64,000 nt of DNA from assembly GCF_023502395.1 (NCBI RefSeq), contig NZ_JAMFMB010000022.1:17154-81153 (forward strand). Direction: 5' to 3'. The translations under genes were made by a program, and so were the position numbers. The notes beneath the pieces were generated by a model. The model was not told the DNA's origin. It saw only the letters and a program-made list of their open reading frames with translations, and ran no database searches. The DNA is from Ruegeria spongiae. Its GTDB lineage: Bacteria; Pseudomonadota; Alphaproteobacteria; Rhodobacterales; Rhodobacteraceae. This document shows, in pieces, positions 9,583 through 19,057 of this stretch (positions are counted from its first letter, which is position 1; each line of letters opens with the position of its first letter).

Positions 9583-10461
9583 TCAGCGGCAAAGCTCGAT
9601 TGTCACATGGGTGATCCCGTGCTGCTCGCTCAGCCAGGTCTTGACCCGCGTCTTGACGTCCTGGGCATCGGTAGCGGGATCAACCGTTAGCTCCAGCGTC
9701 GCCATGCTGCGTTCCTGGGTGATGGACCAGGCGTGGAAGTGCCCCACCTTGGAGACGCCAGGCACCTCGTCCTGCAACTGATGGGTCACCGCGTCGCGGT
9801 CAAACCCTACAGGCGCGCCCTCGAGCAGGATATGGGCGCTGTCGCGGACCACCGCCCAGGCGGCGCGCAGGATGATCAGCGCCACAAAGACCGACAGGAT
9901 CGGATCAATCGGCGTCCAACCAGTATAGATGATGACAATCGAGGCGATCAGCGCCGCGACCGAGCCCAGCAGATCACCGATCACATGCAAAACGGCGGCG
10001 CGGATATTGAGGTTCTCGCCACCGCCGCGCGTCAGGATCACAAAGACCGCGATATTCACCGCCAGTCCGGCCAGCGCCACCCACATCATCACCTTGCCCA
10101 TCACCGGGGCGGGGTCTGACAGGCGGCCCCAGGCCTCCCAACAGATCCAGATCGCAACGAGAAACAGCATCAACCCGTTCACGAATGCCGCCAGAACCGA
10201 GAACCGGTCAAACCCATAGGTGCGTTTCCAGTCGGCGGGGCGGCGGGCCAGACGGAAGGCGCTCCAGGCCAGGATCATCGCACCGAAATCGGTCAGCATA
10301 TGCCCGGCATCCGCAATCAGCGCCAGCGAGCCCGAGATCAGCCCGCCCACCAATTCCACGACCATGAAAAGACCGGTCAGAACCGCCGCCCGCGCGACCT
10401 TTTTCTCGTTGGCGGCGTGGTGGTGATGGTGCCCTGCGGCAGAATGATCGTGATGGGCCAT
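9583..10461 (-). CDS. Cation diffusion facilitator (CzcD/ZitB-type Zn2+/Co2+ exporter)
   Basis: Metal-proton antiporter of 292 aa in the inner membrane. The N-terminus is very His-rich (MAHHDHSAAGHHHHHAAN), a likely metal-sensing tail. Six hydrophobic helices follow, with ALIADAGHMLTDFGAM in helix 2 (the HxxxD metal site) and AAVLHVIGDLLGSVAAL in helix 5 (second HxxxD). The C-terminal cytoplasmic domain (about 205-292) ends in THVTIELC. AGGAGGCTCGCTC precedes the ATG. It exports zinc, cobalt or cadmium from the cytoplasm. Convergent with the SLC13-type gene; the two stop codons are only a few bases apart. Confidence 0.93.
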   Translation of the reverse strand: MAHHDHSAAGHHHHHAANEKKVARAAVLTGLFMVVELVGGLISGSLALIADAGHMLTDFGAMILAWSAFRLARRPADWKRTYGFDRFSVLAAFVNGLMLFLVAIWICWEAWGRLSDPAPVMGKVMMWVALAGLAVNIAVFVILTRGGGENLNIRAAVLHVIGDLLGSVAALIASIVIIYTGWTPIDPILSVFVALIILRAAWAVVRDSAHILLEGAPVGFDRDAVTHQLQDEVPGVSKVGHFHAWSITQERSMATLELTVDPATDAQDVKTRVKTWLSEQHGITHVTIELCR

Positions 10462-10587
10462 GAGCGAGCCTCCTTGCGCGGCACGCCGGCCTCCCGGGGT
10501 CCGCCGTCAGTTTTTTGGCACTCTGTGACGGGTTTGATGGGTTCGCAAGCGGCAATAACAAAATTTCGCGCAGCGGCGAAACCAACA

Positions 10588-10614
10588 GCCGCAGCGCGTG
10601 ACAGGCGCTGCGGC
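10588..10614 (-). terminator. Hairpin downstream of the 332-aa gene
   Basis: A perfect 10-bp stem (GCCGCAGCGC at 10588-10597 and GCGCTGCGGC at 10605-10614) with a 7-base loop lies about 30 bases beyond the stop of the minus-strand 332-aa gene. The following minus-strand sequence is only modestly T-rich, so this is a plausible but imperfect intrinsic terminator for the 1232-aa/332-aa pair. Confidence 0.5.
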
Positions 10615-10644
10615 GTGCGGAGTGGCAGATCCGGGAGGACCGGA

Positions 10645-11643
10645 TCAGGGGGTAGCAAATTCGCTTCCGGTCCAGACAAAATCGAGCTGTGCAAAGACCG
10701 GAGAGGTCAGGGTCACCTCGGCGGGGTAGAGCAGGTTCAACTCGTCGCCAAAACGGGTTTCGCCAGGAACAAGCCCGGTGATGTTGTGCCAGACGCTCCA
10801 ATTGCCCGCATCCGTGACGGTGGTCGGATCGCTAACCGCCGCAGGCTGATGCCAACCCGCCGTATTCAGGATCGGTGTCAACTCGAAGCGCACATCATTG
10901 CTGGTGACCTCGGAACATTGGGCGGTGTCGCATTGCCAACTGGCCCAATCATCGGCGGGGATGGTGCCTGCATCGGGCGCGGCGGGGTCGATCACCCGCA
11001 CCATCACCTGAAACGCACCACCCGCATCGGGGCGCGTGACCGATAGCGGATCAATGGCCGGATCACGCAGCGCCGCCGTGGGCGCCAGCCGCAACAGCCG
11101 TCCGATCAGGTCAAGCTGCGCTGGTCCATCAGCAGGCGCCATGCCGCCCGCAAGAGGCAGGCTGCGCGGCGCGCTCAAGACCGGCATCGCGCCACCCTGC
11201 ACAGCAATAGCGGCCAATGCGGTGTCGAAGGCTGCGATAAAATCGCTGCGCAGACTGAAGTCGAGCGGGAAACTGGCCTGTTGCGGCCCCTCGGGCCTTA
11301 CCTGCGCGCGCGTGACGAAGCTGAGAGGCGGCAAAGCACCGGGTTGGGGCAGGTTGATCTGCGGCCCGGCGATGCCAAGCGCTGCAGCAATCATGCGCGA
11401 GCGCTGCTCGACCTCGTCATACTCGGTCAGCAGGTTGATATACCCGCCCACCTCGGTGATGTTGCGCGGCGGCGGGATGCGCGAGGGCGCGACATCGCCC
11501 GAGATCGCCAAGCGGTGCGCGATGACCTCGCGCGCGCGCTGGATCGCGGGCGAATTGGTGGTTTCCAGGATCGAAATGATCGCCTGTGCGACATCCTCGT
11601 CGATCGACGTTTCTTCGGGCGGGTTTGTACTAGTATCACTCAT
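10645..11643 (-). CDS. Hypothetical protein, partner of the 1232-aa protein
   Basis: Protein of 332 aa that I do not recognise. The chosen ATG has AAAGGAGA 6-10 bases upstream; the frame opens two codons earlier. The N-terminal third is helical (SIDEDVAQAIISILETTNSPAIQRAREVIAHRLA). The C-terminal part (about 215-332) looks beta-rich (FQVMVRVIDP, VRFELTPIL, VTLTSPVFAQLDFVWTG). There is no signal peptide or membrane helix. It sits 21 bp after the 1232-aa gene on the same strand, so the two are surely co-transcribed. A structural or accessory role alongside that protein is an inference from position only. Confidence 0.7.
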   Translation of the reverse strand: MSDTSTNPPEETSIDEDVAQAIISILETTNSPAIQRAREVIAHRLAISGDVAPSRIPPPRNITEVGGYINLLTEYDEVEQRSRMIAAALGIAGPQINLPQPGALPPLSFVTRAQVRPEGPQQASFPLDFSLRSDFIAAFDTALAAIAVQGGAMPVLSAPRSLPLAGGMAPADGPAQLDLIGRLLRLAPTAALRDPAIDPLSVTRPDAGGAFQVMVRVIDPAAPDAGTIPADDWASWQCDTAQCSEVTSNDVRFELTPILNTAGWHQPAAVSDPTTVTDAGNWSVWHNITGLVPGETRFGDELNLLYPAEVTLTSPVFAQLDFVWTGSEFATP

Positions 11644-11664
11644 AACCAAATCTCCTTTGCACGC

Positions 11665-14600
11665 TCAGCCGCCAAGACTGTTCAGGAAGTCCAGTGCAGC
11701 CGCGCTGCCCAGCTTCCGGTTCGACCCGTCGGGCGCTTCGGTGTTGACCTTGTCGAAAGCGCCAAAGATGTTTGACAGGATGTTGGCATTGCCCGGGTCC
11801 TTCAGCGCGTCCGCGCCGCCGGGGAAGTCCGAGAAGAAGCCGGCGAAGAAGTCACGCCGCTTGTCCTCGTCCTGCGCGCCCACCAGCGCGCTGATGTTTC
11901 CGGCATTGTCCCCGAACTTCGCAAACTCCGCGAGCTTGGACTTGTCGGCGGCCTTCTTGTCCTTTTCTTCCTTGTCCTGTGCCAGCGCCTTGGCAGCAGC
12001 CAGATCCTTGGCCTTGCCTGCCAGTTCGGTGGCCTTGCCGACCAGATCCTTGGTCAGATCGGTAGCGGAATCCACGGCCTTGTCGCGACCGGCCTGCACC
12101 GACTGGGTTTCGGCCTGCAGCTGTTTCTGCAGCGCCTCAAGCCCGGTCAGATCGGTGCCCGCGCGGGCCAGATCGGGGGCCGCCTTGAGGATCTCGGCCA
12201 GCGGTGAGGACGGGATAGCGCTGCCAGTGCCGATATCACCACCCGCGATGGTCAGAGCGTTCGTCGGCTGGTTCGCGGCCAGATCACTGGGTGCGCGGGT
12301 GCCGAAGATCGAACTGTCATCCGAGGGCAGGACAGGCGCGTCGCCCACCGGCGGCGGCGTCGGTGAATCCTGCCAGTTCCAGAACCGGCGATGGTCGATC
12401 ATCTCGCAGGAATTGCAGCGGCCCAGAACGGCCTCGCCCAGCAGCCCACGTGTGGGCAGCGATATCGAGCGTCGCGGCGGGCGGAAATCCTCGCGGTGGA
12501 AGCGCAGCAGACTGTCCTGAATGTCACCGGTGGTCAGCTCGATCCGGTCCGACAAATCCGCCGGAATGTGGAACGGCATGATCATCGAGTTGCCGTAGAA
12601 CCCCATCACCCGGTTCGCCACCGCGCTCAGCAGCGGGATTTCCGATGAGGCATCTTCGAGCCCGCCCTCGGGTACGCCAATCGTAAAGCGTTCCAGCAGG
12701 ATCGCGCGTTCCTCGTCAGTCATGCTTTCCCAGATCGAGCGCGAATAGGACACGGTGTTGGACACCACATGCTGGTACAATTCCTCGATCCGGCGCAGGT
12801 CGCGACGGCTGAGCACATCGTTGACGGCAGCCACCGCGTAAGGCAGCCGGGGCGGCAGGGATTGCACACTGCCATCATCCAGTACCGTTGCTTCATCTGC
12901 CTGTCCGTCGTTGATCGTGGCGCTGAACCGGGTGACCAGCGGCGCGCCGATCTGGTCGTCGAACTCACCCCCGCTGAGCGAGGTGTTCAGGCTGCGCTCG
13001 ATATCCCGCAGCGCGCGGCCCGGATCGTCGTTGCCCAGGATACCGTCGGTGATGCCCCCCAGCAGCCCGGGCAGGGTGATCTCTTCGCCTCCGGTAAAGA
13101 AGGAATAGGCGAAACGCCCGGTGCGGCGATAGAGTTCCACCCGCGCGATATCGGCATGCTCGACCGAACGTGGCAGGGCCACGCTGCCTTCATAGGTCGT
13201 GGTGCGCACGGTGTTGCGGCGGGTGTCGGCCAGCCGCACCAGCAGATTCTCGCGGTTCTTGGCCGGTTTTTCATAGAAATCGTCGATATCCACGGGTGCG
13301 CCCACCAGCGGCACCGGACCGATCCGGTCGCCATCCTTGGTGATGATCGCCGCCGAGATATCGTCATTGGGCATGAAGACGCCGCGTGCCGCGAACTTTA
13401 CGATGTCCTGCGCGGTGCCCACATTGTTCTGCGGCTGGGCAAATGGATCAGCGGCGAACTCTTCCAGCAGGCGCAGCGCGCTGCGGCGTCTGCGGCGGCT
13501 GCCGAATTCCTTGCGCAGGGTTGCGGCATGACGCAGCACGGTGGCGTAGCGATGCAGCAAAAAGGCGCGGTTGACCGCGGGCGGCAACGCTTCGGGCTGT
13601 GGCACCCGCCGGAATGCGATCAGTTGCATCGGGACGAAACAGACCAGTTGCACCCCTTCGATCCGAGTCTCGATCGAGAAATCGCGCAGCACTTCGAACC
13701 ATTGCATGGTCATGGCATGGCAATGGTTGCGGTTGGCCACGAATTTGGTCGACGCCCGGCGCCGGTCGGTGGCCGTGGCGGTGCGCACGCTGGTTCGGCT
13801 GGACCGGCGCTTGACCGAAGCCGAGCGTTCCAGCGAGGACGAAAATGCCTCATGGGTTTCCGACAGGAACGAGCGCGAGGTGTTCTGCGAGGCCGAGGAC
13901 GAGCCGCTGGAACTGGAACTGGCCGAGCCACGGGTCCATCCCGCGCCACCTGCGATGCCGCCGAATAACCCGCCGATAAATCCGCCAATACCGCCACCGA
14001 CGCCGCCCGAAAAGCCTTTGGAGCTTGAGCTGTTATTGGTGTTGAAGCGGGACGATCCCTGAATCAACTCGCTCAGCGCTGTGTTGAAGGTGGAATCGAA
14101 CGAGGTATCGCGGCTTTCCTCGAATTCCTGCTGTTCGCTGAAGCTCAGGCTTTCGCGTTCGCGCACACTGAGTGTTTCGCGCTGTTCGGACACCACGATG
14201 CGCTGCTCTTCGCCCGGTGCGAGCGGCAGCGAATAGATCAGACGCCCCAGCGACAGCCCGGCATGCACCGCCGTGGAGCGCATCTTGGCGACATAGCCCA
14301 GCGACAGGCTCGAGGCTTTGGGCACATTCGTCGGGCGGGCCTCAAGATCCTCGAAGAAATCCTCGACATCTATCGGCTCTTCAATCGGTACCCGGTCGCG
14401 AAAATTCCAGTCGCCATCGCCGTTCTGCAAGGCGCTCAGCACGTTGGACGCGCTGACGCCCGCGCGCACGAACGCGCTGCCCGGTACAGTCGTAGGGAAC
14501 GTGACGCCGCCGACCACCCGGTCGCGGGTCAGGTTGGCAGGCCCCACCAACGGATCGGTCAGCCGATAGAGCACCGAGTAGCGACGGCGTGAGACAGTGC

Positions 14601-15363
14601 CACCCTCGGTCCGGTATTCCGAGGCGCAATCGCCCTCGCCCAGCACCAGCGGCGGCTGGTTCGATTGGAAATCCTCGATATTCTCGTCCGCATCCTCGGA
14701 ATCGACGGGGAAAAGGTCCGTCAGTTCACCGACCGCCGAGCGGGCCAAAGGGGTCAGGGTACGCTCCAGCACCACCAGACCCAGCTGGCCATCAATGGCA
14801 TCCACCCGCGACACGGCATGGGTCAGGCTTGCATTCTGCCCCCGCAGCCGCAGGCGCAGCCCGCTCTGCGGCGCGCGCAGCCCTGGCAGGGCCAGCGAGA
14901 ACCGCCCGCGCCGGTCAGTCACCGTCTTGGGGACAGGCCAGGAAAAGCTGCCCATGCCTTCGTTGCTGCCAAACTCGGGACGCATCGCTTCGACGATCAG
15001 CCGCTCGGCGGGTGAGCCGTCGGGGTTCAGGATCTCTCCGCGCAACTTGGTCGCAAGCGTGGCAGGGAATCCGGCAAAGAACCCGGCCTCGCCCAGATCC
15101 TTCTTGAAGGTGCCAAGCTGGCGGAACACGGCCGTCATGCCAAGGCTGCGGCGCTCGACCAGTTCTGCCACGGCATCGGGTGAAAGTTCGATCCCTTCGC
15201 CGCGTCTGAGGGCACGCAGTCGGTCCTGCTCGCTGCGTTTGTCAGAGATGACGGCAGTGACCGCATCGCCAGATGCCGAGAATTTGAGAGCCTCTTCTGC
15301 CTGCGGTTCTGCATCCGGGACGGAAACGGAGATGGAACGGGAAGATCGGTCTGAATCAGCCAT
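11665..15363 (-). CDS. Very large protein of unknown function with Gly/Ser-rich centre
   Basis: Protein of 1232 aa, not assigned to a function. The N-terminus is charged and lacks a signal peptide. About residues 100-200 look like a carboxypeptidase-regulatory-type beta domain (LRGEILNPDGSPAERLIVEA, TVTDRRGRFSLALPGL). Residues about 365-440 are Glu/Arg/Ser-rich (PLAPGEEQRIVVSEQRETLS), then comes a glycine-zipper-like run near 450-480 and a long Ser-rich stretch. A distinctive motif NRNHCHAMTMQWFEVLRDF lies near residue 545. The C-terminal part has an Ala/Lys/Glu heptad region (about 1078-1154) likely to form a coiled coil. AAAGG precedes the ATG. First gene of a two-gene unit. The Gly-zipper could insert in a membrane or aid oligomerisation, which is inference. 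Confidence 0.75.
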   Translation of the reverse strand: MADSDRSSRSISVSVPDAEPQAEEALKFSASGDAVTAVISDKRSEQDRLRALRRGEGIELSPDAVAELVERRSLGMTAVFRQLGTFKKDLGEAGFFAGFPATLATKLRGEILNPDGSPAERLIVEAMRPEFGSNEGMGSFSWPVPKTVTDRRGRFSLALPGLRAPQSGLRLRLRGQNASLTHAVSRVDAIDGQLGLVVLERTLTPLARSAVGELTDLFPVDSEDADENIEDFQSNQPPLVLGEGDCASEYRTEGGTVSRRRYSVLYRLTDPLVGPANLTRDRVVGGVTFPTTVPGSAFVRAGVSASNVLSALQNGDGDWNFRDRVPIEEPIDVEDFFEDLEARPTNVPKASSLSLGYVAKMRSTAVHAGLSLGRLIYSLPLAPGEEQRIVVSEQRETLSVRERESLSFSEQQEFEESRDTSFDSTFNTALSELIQGSSRFNTNNSSSSKGFSGGVGGGIGGFIGGLFGGIAGGAGWTRGSASSSSSGSSSASQNTSRSFLSETHEAFSSSLERSASVKRRSSRTSVRTATATDRRRASTKFVANRNHCHAMTMQWFEVLRDFSIETRIEGVQLVCFVPMQLIAFRRVPQPEALPPAVNRAFLLHRYATVLRHAATLRKEFGSRRRRRSALRLLEEFAADPFAQPQNNVGTAQDIVKFAARGVFMPNDDISAAIITKDGDRIGPVPLVGAPVDIDDFYEKPAKNRENLLVRLADTRRNTVRTTTYEGSVALPRSVEHADIARVELYRRTGRFAYSFFTGGEEITLPGLLGGITDGILGNDDPGRALRDIERSLNTSLSGGEFDDQIGAPLVTRFSATINDGQADEATVLDDGSVQSLPPRLPYAVAAVNDVLSRRDLRRIEELYQHVVSNTVSYSRSIWESMTDEERAILLERFTIGVPEGGLEDASSEIPLLSAVANRVMGFYGNSMIMPFHIPADLSDRIELTTGDIQDSLLRFHREDFRPPRRSISLPTRGLLGEAVLGRCNSCEMIDHRRFWNWQDSPTPPPVGDAPVLPSDDSSIFGTRAPSDLAANQPTNALTIAGGDIGTGSAIPSSPLAEILKAAPDLARAGTDLTGLEALQKQLQAETQSVQAGRDKAVDSATDLTKDLVGKATELAGKAKDLAAAKALAQDKEEKDKKAADKSKLAEFAKFGDNAGNISALVGAQDEDKRRDFFAGFFSDFPGGADALKDPGNANILSNIFGAFDKVNTEAPDGSNRKLGSAAALDFLNSLGG

Positions 15364-15872
15364 AGTAAACCTTTTAACTAATTGAAAACGCTAAAATATA
15401 ACAGAGTAAGTCAGAACAAATTGGTGCCAGTATGGATACAATCATAACACGATTCGGCCCGATCAGCGCATTTCAGGCGGTACATGCGCGGCGAGTGGCG
15501 AAACTGCGCCGATGGGTTTGGGCAGTGTTTATACGCTGCCAAAGGTGGTGGATTCCGCATAATCATTCACGGTTGGCCGCGTCACAGCGCACCCGATCTG
15601 GAACGGCAATGGGGGTCAGGCAAGCTCTCCGGCGCTTCGCACTTGTACTACGCGTTAAGCGGGCGGTAGCATTCGTCATAACCCCCTCGGGGTTGCACAA
15701 TGACGTAATGAAACCAACACAAATCTGTGACCTATTTCACCTAGCCAATCCTGCGGGGCACGACAACAAAATTGGCGACAATTCTGGATATGCCCGGCTC
15801 TAGCCCCCGGCGGTTTCAGACCGAACGTGCCCTGTTCGATACCCCGGCCAACAGCATTTTGGGAACTTACCG
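15364..15872. promoter_or_regulatory. Divergent intergenic region (509 bp)
   Basis: Separates the minus-strand 1232-aa gene from the plus-strand RTX nuclease gene and should hold both promoters. The stretch next to the 1232-aa gene (15364-15420) is markedly A+T-rich and on the minus strand contains TATATT as a possible -10 box. No confident -35 box or operator was found. A 123-codon plus-strand frame at 15432-15803 has unusual composition (many Trp, Arg and Cys) and no ribosome site, and is not called as a gene. Confidence 0.5.
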
Positions 15873-18206
15873 ATGACCAACACACCGCATTTACCATCCA
15901 CTGCTGAGACGCAGGGCCAATTGGACGTATTCCATCTGACCATTCCCGAAATTCAGGGTGCCGGGCATGTCTCGGACCATGAAGGGCAGGAGGTCCGGAC
16001 CTCGGGGATTGTCACAGCGGTGGATCGCGCGGGCTTCTATGTGCAGGACCCCGAAGGCGATGGTAACGACGCGACCTCGGACGCGATCTTTGTCTTTACC
16101 GGAAATGGCGCGGGCGATCTGGTATCGGTCGGCGACGCGGTGGATCTGCGCGGTGTGGTCAGCGAATTCATTCCGGGTGGCGCTGGCAGTGGCAACCTGT
16201 CGACCACGCAACTCTCGGATGTCGAGATAGACGTGACCAGCAGCGGCAACGCGCTGCCAGCGGCAACCGTACTGGGTGCTGCGGGCCGGACCCCGCCGAC
16301 CGAGGTGGTGATCTCGGACGACGAATTGCCGGTGAACCTGCAGGAGGAGCCGGGCACCTTCAATCCCGAGACCGATGGCATTGATTTCTACGAAAGCCTT
16401 GAGGGAATGCTGGTCACCATCGACAACCCCACCGCCATTTCGGCCACCAACCGGTTTGGCGAGACCTGGGTTGCCGCCGATGATGGCGCGGGTGTGACCT
16501 CGCCCAGCGGGGGCTTGAATGATCGCGGTGGGTTGAACATCAACGCCGACGCGGATGGCACCGGCGACGTGAACCCCGAACGTATCCAGATTCAATATGA
16601 TGGTGATCTGCTACCCGACGGCTTCGACGGGCCTGCCATCAATCTGGGCGATGACCTGTCGAACATCACCGGAGTCGTGGATTACGGCTTTGGCAATTTT
16701 GAGGTCAAGGTGACAGACCTCTTCGAGGTAGAAACACCCTCGACAAACACTGCCGAGGTAACTGCCATCGAAGGGGGTGACGACAGGTTGACTGTGGCCA
16801 CCTACAATATCCTCAACGTCACCGCAGCCGAGGCAGATGGAGATGCCGACCAAATCGTGCAGCTCGCAGGTCAAATCGTGAACAATCTGGGGGCGCCGGA
16901 CATCCTTGCGCTGCAAGAGGTGCAGGATGATAGCGGCGTTGCTGATGACGGCACGCTGAGCGCCGAGCAAACGCTGTTGGCGATCGTGGACGCGATCGAG
17001 GCAGCCGGTGGTCCGCGCTATGAATTTGTCAGCGCGGTGGTGGATGAGGATGGCGAAAATGGCGGTGTACCGGGCGGCAATATCCGCAACGCGTTCCTCT
17101 TCAATCCGGACCGGGTTGAAGCGAAAGAATTTGTCACGCTGGAATCCGATGTGCTGGCCGATCTGGGCGTGAGCAACCCGGACGCGTTCGAGGGCAGCCG
17201 TGATCCGCTGCTCGGCGTCTTTGAATTCAACGGGCAGGAGGTGACGCTGATCAACAACCACTTCTCGTCCCGCTTCGGGTCAACCCCGGTGTTTGGCGGG
17301 CCGCAGCCCTTCGTGCAGGCGGGCGAGGACGAACGCGAGGCGCAGGCGCTGACGCTGAACGAGGTGGTGGACGGCTTGCTGGCCGAGGACCCGGATGCGC
17401 GGGTGACGGTTCTGGGCGATCTCAACACGTTCGAATTCACCGATGAACTGGCCGAGGACCTGCCCGGCGTTGGTGATGAAAAGGTACTGACCAATCTGAT
17501 CACCCGGGTTGAGGGGGACGAAGCCTATACCTTCAATTTTCAAGGCAACAGTCAGGTGCTGGATCATATCTTTGTCACCGACCGGTTGCTGGCCGACGTC
17601 GAGGTGGATGTGGTGCATGTGAACACCGATTTCACCAATTTCGCCTCGGATCACGAACCGGTCGTGGCAAGCTTCCTGATCGAGGACCCGAATGATCCCG
17701 GTGAGCTTCTGTTGGGCAGCAAAGGAAGGGATGTGATCGAAGGCACCGGGCGCAGCGATGTGATCCTCGGATTCAAGGGCCGGGATCAGCTCTTTGGACA
17801 GGACGGTAACGACGTGATCTTTGGCGGTCGCGGGCGTGACCTGATCGAAGGCGGTGACGGGGATGACACCCTTAGCGGTGGCCGGGGCAGGGATACCATC
17901 CTGGGTGGTGAAGGAGACGATTTCATCTTTGCCGGGCCGGGTCGCGACGTGATCGAAGGCGGTGCGGGCGACGATCTGCTGAATGGTGGGCGTGGCCGCG
18001 ACAGCTTTGTCTTCGAGGGTGATTTCGGGGATGACACCGTGCTTTGCTTCAAGGTCAATGTAGATGAGCTTGAATTCGTGGGCACAAATGAGATCTCTGT
18101 CACCGAGACTGACAGGGGCACGTTGCTCACTTCGACTGGTGACGCACAAGGAAGCGTCGAATTGGTTGGTTTGTATAACTGTGAAGACGATTTTTTGATT
18201 TTCTGA
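15873..18206 (+). CDS. Secreted RTX-type extracellular nuclease (ExeM-like, EEP domain)
   Basis: Extracellular DNase-like protein of 777 aa. An N-terminal OB-fold-like domain (about 25-130; EVRTSGIVTAVDRAGFYVQDPEG) resembles those in ExeM/YhcR nucleases. The endonuclease/exonuclease/phosphatase catalytic domain spans about 305-600, with ATYNILNV (near 309), LALQEVQD (near 346), VLGDLNTFE (near 515) and ASDHEPV (near 592). Calcium-binding RTX repeats of GGxGxDxhx type fill about 613-710 (GGRGRDLIEGGDGDDTLSGG). The C-terminus ends in a hydrophobic/acidic tail of the type I secretion kind. No Sec signal is visible. Unusual for an RTX protein, the tail has two cysteines. Type I export genes are not in this window. 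Confidence 0.87.
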   Translation: MTNTPHLPSTAETQGQLDVFHLTIPEIQGAGHVSDHEGQEVRTSGIVTAVDRAGFYVQDPEGDGNDATSDAIFVFTGNGAGDLVSVGDAVDLRGVVSEFIPGGAGSGNLSTTQLSDVEIDVTSSGNALPAATVLGAAGRTPPTEVVISDDELPVNLQEEPGTFNPETDGIDFYESLEGMLVTIDNPTAISATNRFGETWVAADDGAGVTSPSGGLNDRGGLNINADADGTGDVNPERIQIQYDGDLLPDGFDGPAINLGDDLSNITGVVDYGFGNFEVKVTDLFEVETPSTNTAEVTAIEGGDDRLTVATYNILNVTAAEADGDADQIVQLAGQIVNNLGAPDILALQEVQDDSGVADDGTLSAEQTLLAIVDAIEAAGGPRYEFVSAVVDEDGENGGVPGGNIRNAFLFNPDRVEAKEFVTLESDVLADLGVSNPDAFEGSRDPLLGVFEFNGQEVTLINNHFSSRFGSTPVFGGPQPFVQAGEDEREAQALTLNEVVDGLLAEDPDARVTVLGDLNTFEFTDELAEDLPGVGDEKVLTNLITRVEGDEAYTFNFQGNSQVLDHIFVTDRLLADVEVDVVHVNTDFTNFASDHEPVVASFLIEDPNDPGELLLGSKGRDVIEGTGRSDVILGFKGRDQLFGQDGNDVIFGGRGRDLIEGGDGDDTLSGGRGRDTILGGEGDDFIFAGPGRDVIEGGAGDDLLNGGRGRDSFVFEGDFGDDTVLCFKVNVDELEFVGTNEISVTETDRGTLLTSTGDAQGSVELVGLYNCEDDFLIF

Positions 18207-18226
18207 CAAAAATAGATCGCTAAATG

Positions 18227-18260
18227 AAAAATCCGGCGCAAGCCATTGCGCCGGATTTTT
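18227..18260. terminator. Bidirectional intrinsic terminator
   Basis: A 14-bp perfect inverted repeat (AAAAATCCGGCGCA at 18227-18240, its complement at 18247-18260, loop AGCCAT) has an A-run on one side and a T-run on the other. It lies between the convergent nuclease gene and the last gene of the minus-strand operon, so it can stop transcription from both directions. Confidence 0.9.
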
Positions 18261-18278
18261 GCGTTGTTTCAGGAAATG

Positions 18279-19040
18279 TCACTCGGGTTTTCGGATGTTG
18301 AACACCATTTCATGCTCCTGCCGGCTGGCGCCCTCGCCGACGGCCACATTGTATCCTGCGTTTTCGATATTGTAGCCCTTTTGCATCGCAATGATCAGCA
18401 CCGCGCCGAAGGTGGCGAAGCCAACCACAACACAAACGGCGGCTATGACTGCCAAGCTGATGAGCACGATCGATCCGGCTGACAGGCCCCCGTCAAAGGG
18501 TCGAGCAAGATGGCTTTGGGTTTCAGCCCCGATGAACTGGCCGCCGCGTTCCAGAATTTGCGTGCGGAAGGTTTCGGCGACAGGGCCGTCAATGGCCAAG
18601 TCCACCGCCGCGTCCTGCTCGATCAGTGCGCGCATACGGTTGTGCGAGCCAGGTTCGGTCAGCGGGGTGACCACCGGTGGCGGGGTGCCGTCTGGTGAGG
18701 CATGGACCCGCAGCCGGAACTGCAGGCTGCCTGTGGGCACCGGATGCGACCAGCGCACCAGCAGCCGCAGCCTGCTGGTCGCGCCGCGCGCCGGACGATC
18801 CACCACCTCGGCCCCGGCGGCAAGCGAGGCACCGGGCGTCGCCAGATCGATCAGGCTGAGTTGCAGCCCTTCGGGGATGTCGACCTCGAACACCTCTTCG
18901 CCGCTTTCAATGCGCGGTATCTGGAACAGACCTTCGGGCGCGGCAAAGCTGCGGGCCTCATCCAGGACCACGAGATTTCCACCCGGACCGGCCTCGGCAC
19001 CGTCACCGGTGACGGTCAGGGCGCGGCCCTGACCCTGCAC
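18279..19040 (-). CDS. Single-span membrane protein of unknown function, last gene of the 13-gene operon
   Basis: Protein of 253 aa starting with GTG, 17 bp after the trypsin/metalloprotease gene. The N-terminal ~145 residues look beta-rich (VFEVDIPEGLQLSLIDL, RLRLLVRWSHPVPTGSLQFRLRVHA). One strong hydrophobic helix sits near 192-220 (LSAGSIVLISLAVIAAVCVVVGFATFGAVLII) and a short polar tail follows. It is the only protein of the operon with a clear membrane helix, so it may anchor the assembly to the membrane. That is inference. No family recognised. The terminator at 18227-18260 follows 19 bases after its stop. Confidence 0.72.
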   Translation of the reverse strand: MQGQGRALTVTGDGAEAGPGGNLVVLDEARSFAAPEGLFQIPRIESGEEVFEVDIPEGLQLSLIDLATPGASLAAGAEVVDRPARGATSRLRLLVRWSHPVPTGSLQFRLRVHASPDGTPPPVVTPLTEPGSHNRMRALIEQDAAVDLAIDGPVAETFRTQILERGGQFIGAETQSHLARPFDGGLSAGSIVLISLAVIAAVCVVVGFATFGAVLIIAMQKGYNIENAGYNVAVGEGASRQEHEMVFNIRKPE

Positions 19041-19057
19041 CGGCGCGGGCGAAGCCG

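Noticed and set aside
11036..12520. Plus-strand open frame of 494 codons
   Set aside because: Antisense to the 332-aa and 1232-aa genes, Ser/Ala/Arg-rich, no ribosome site or domain.
15432..15803. Plus-strand frame of 123 codons in the divergent gap
   Set aside because: Unusual Trp/Arg-rich composition, no ribosome site, no domain.
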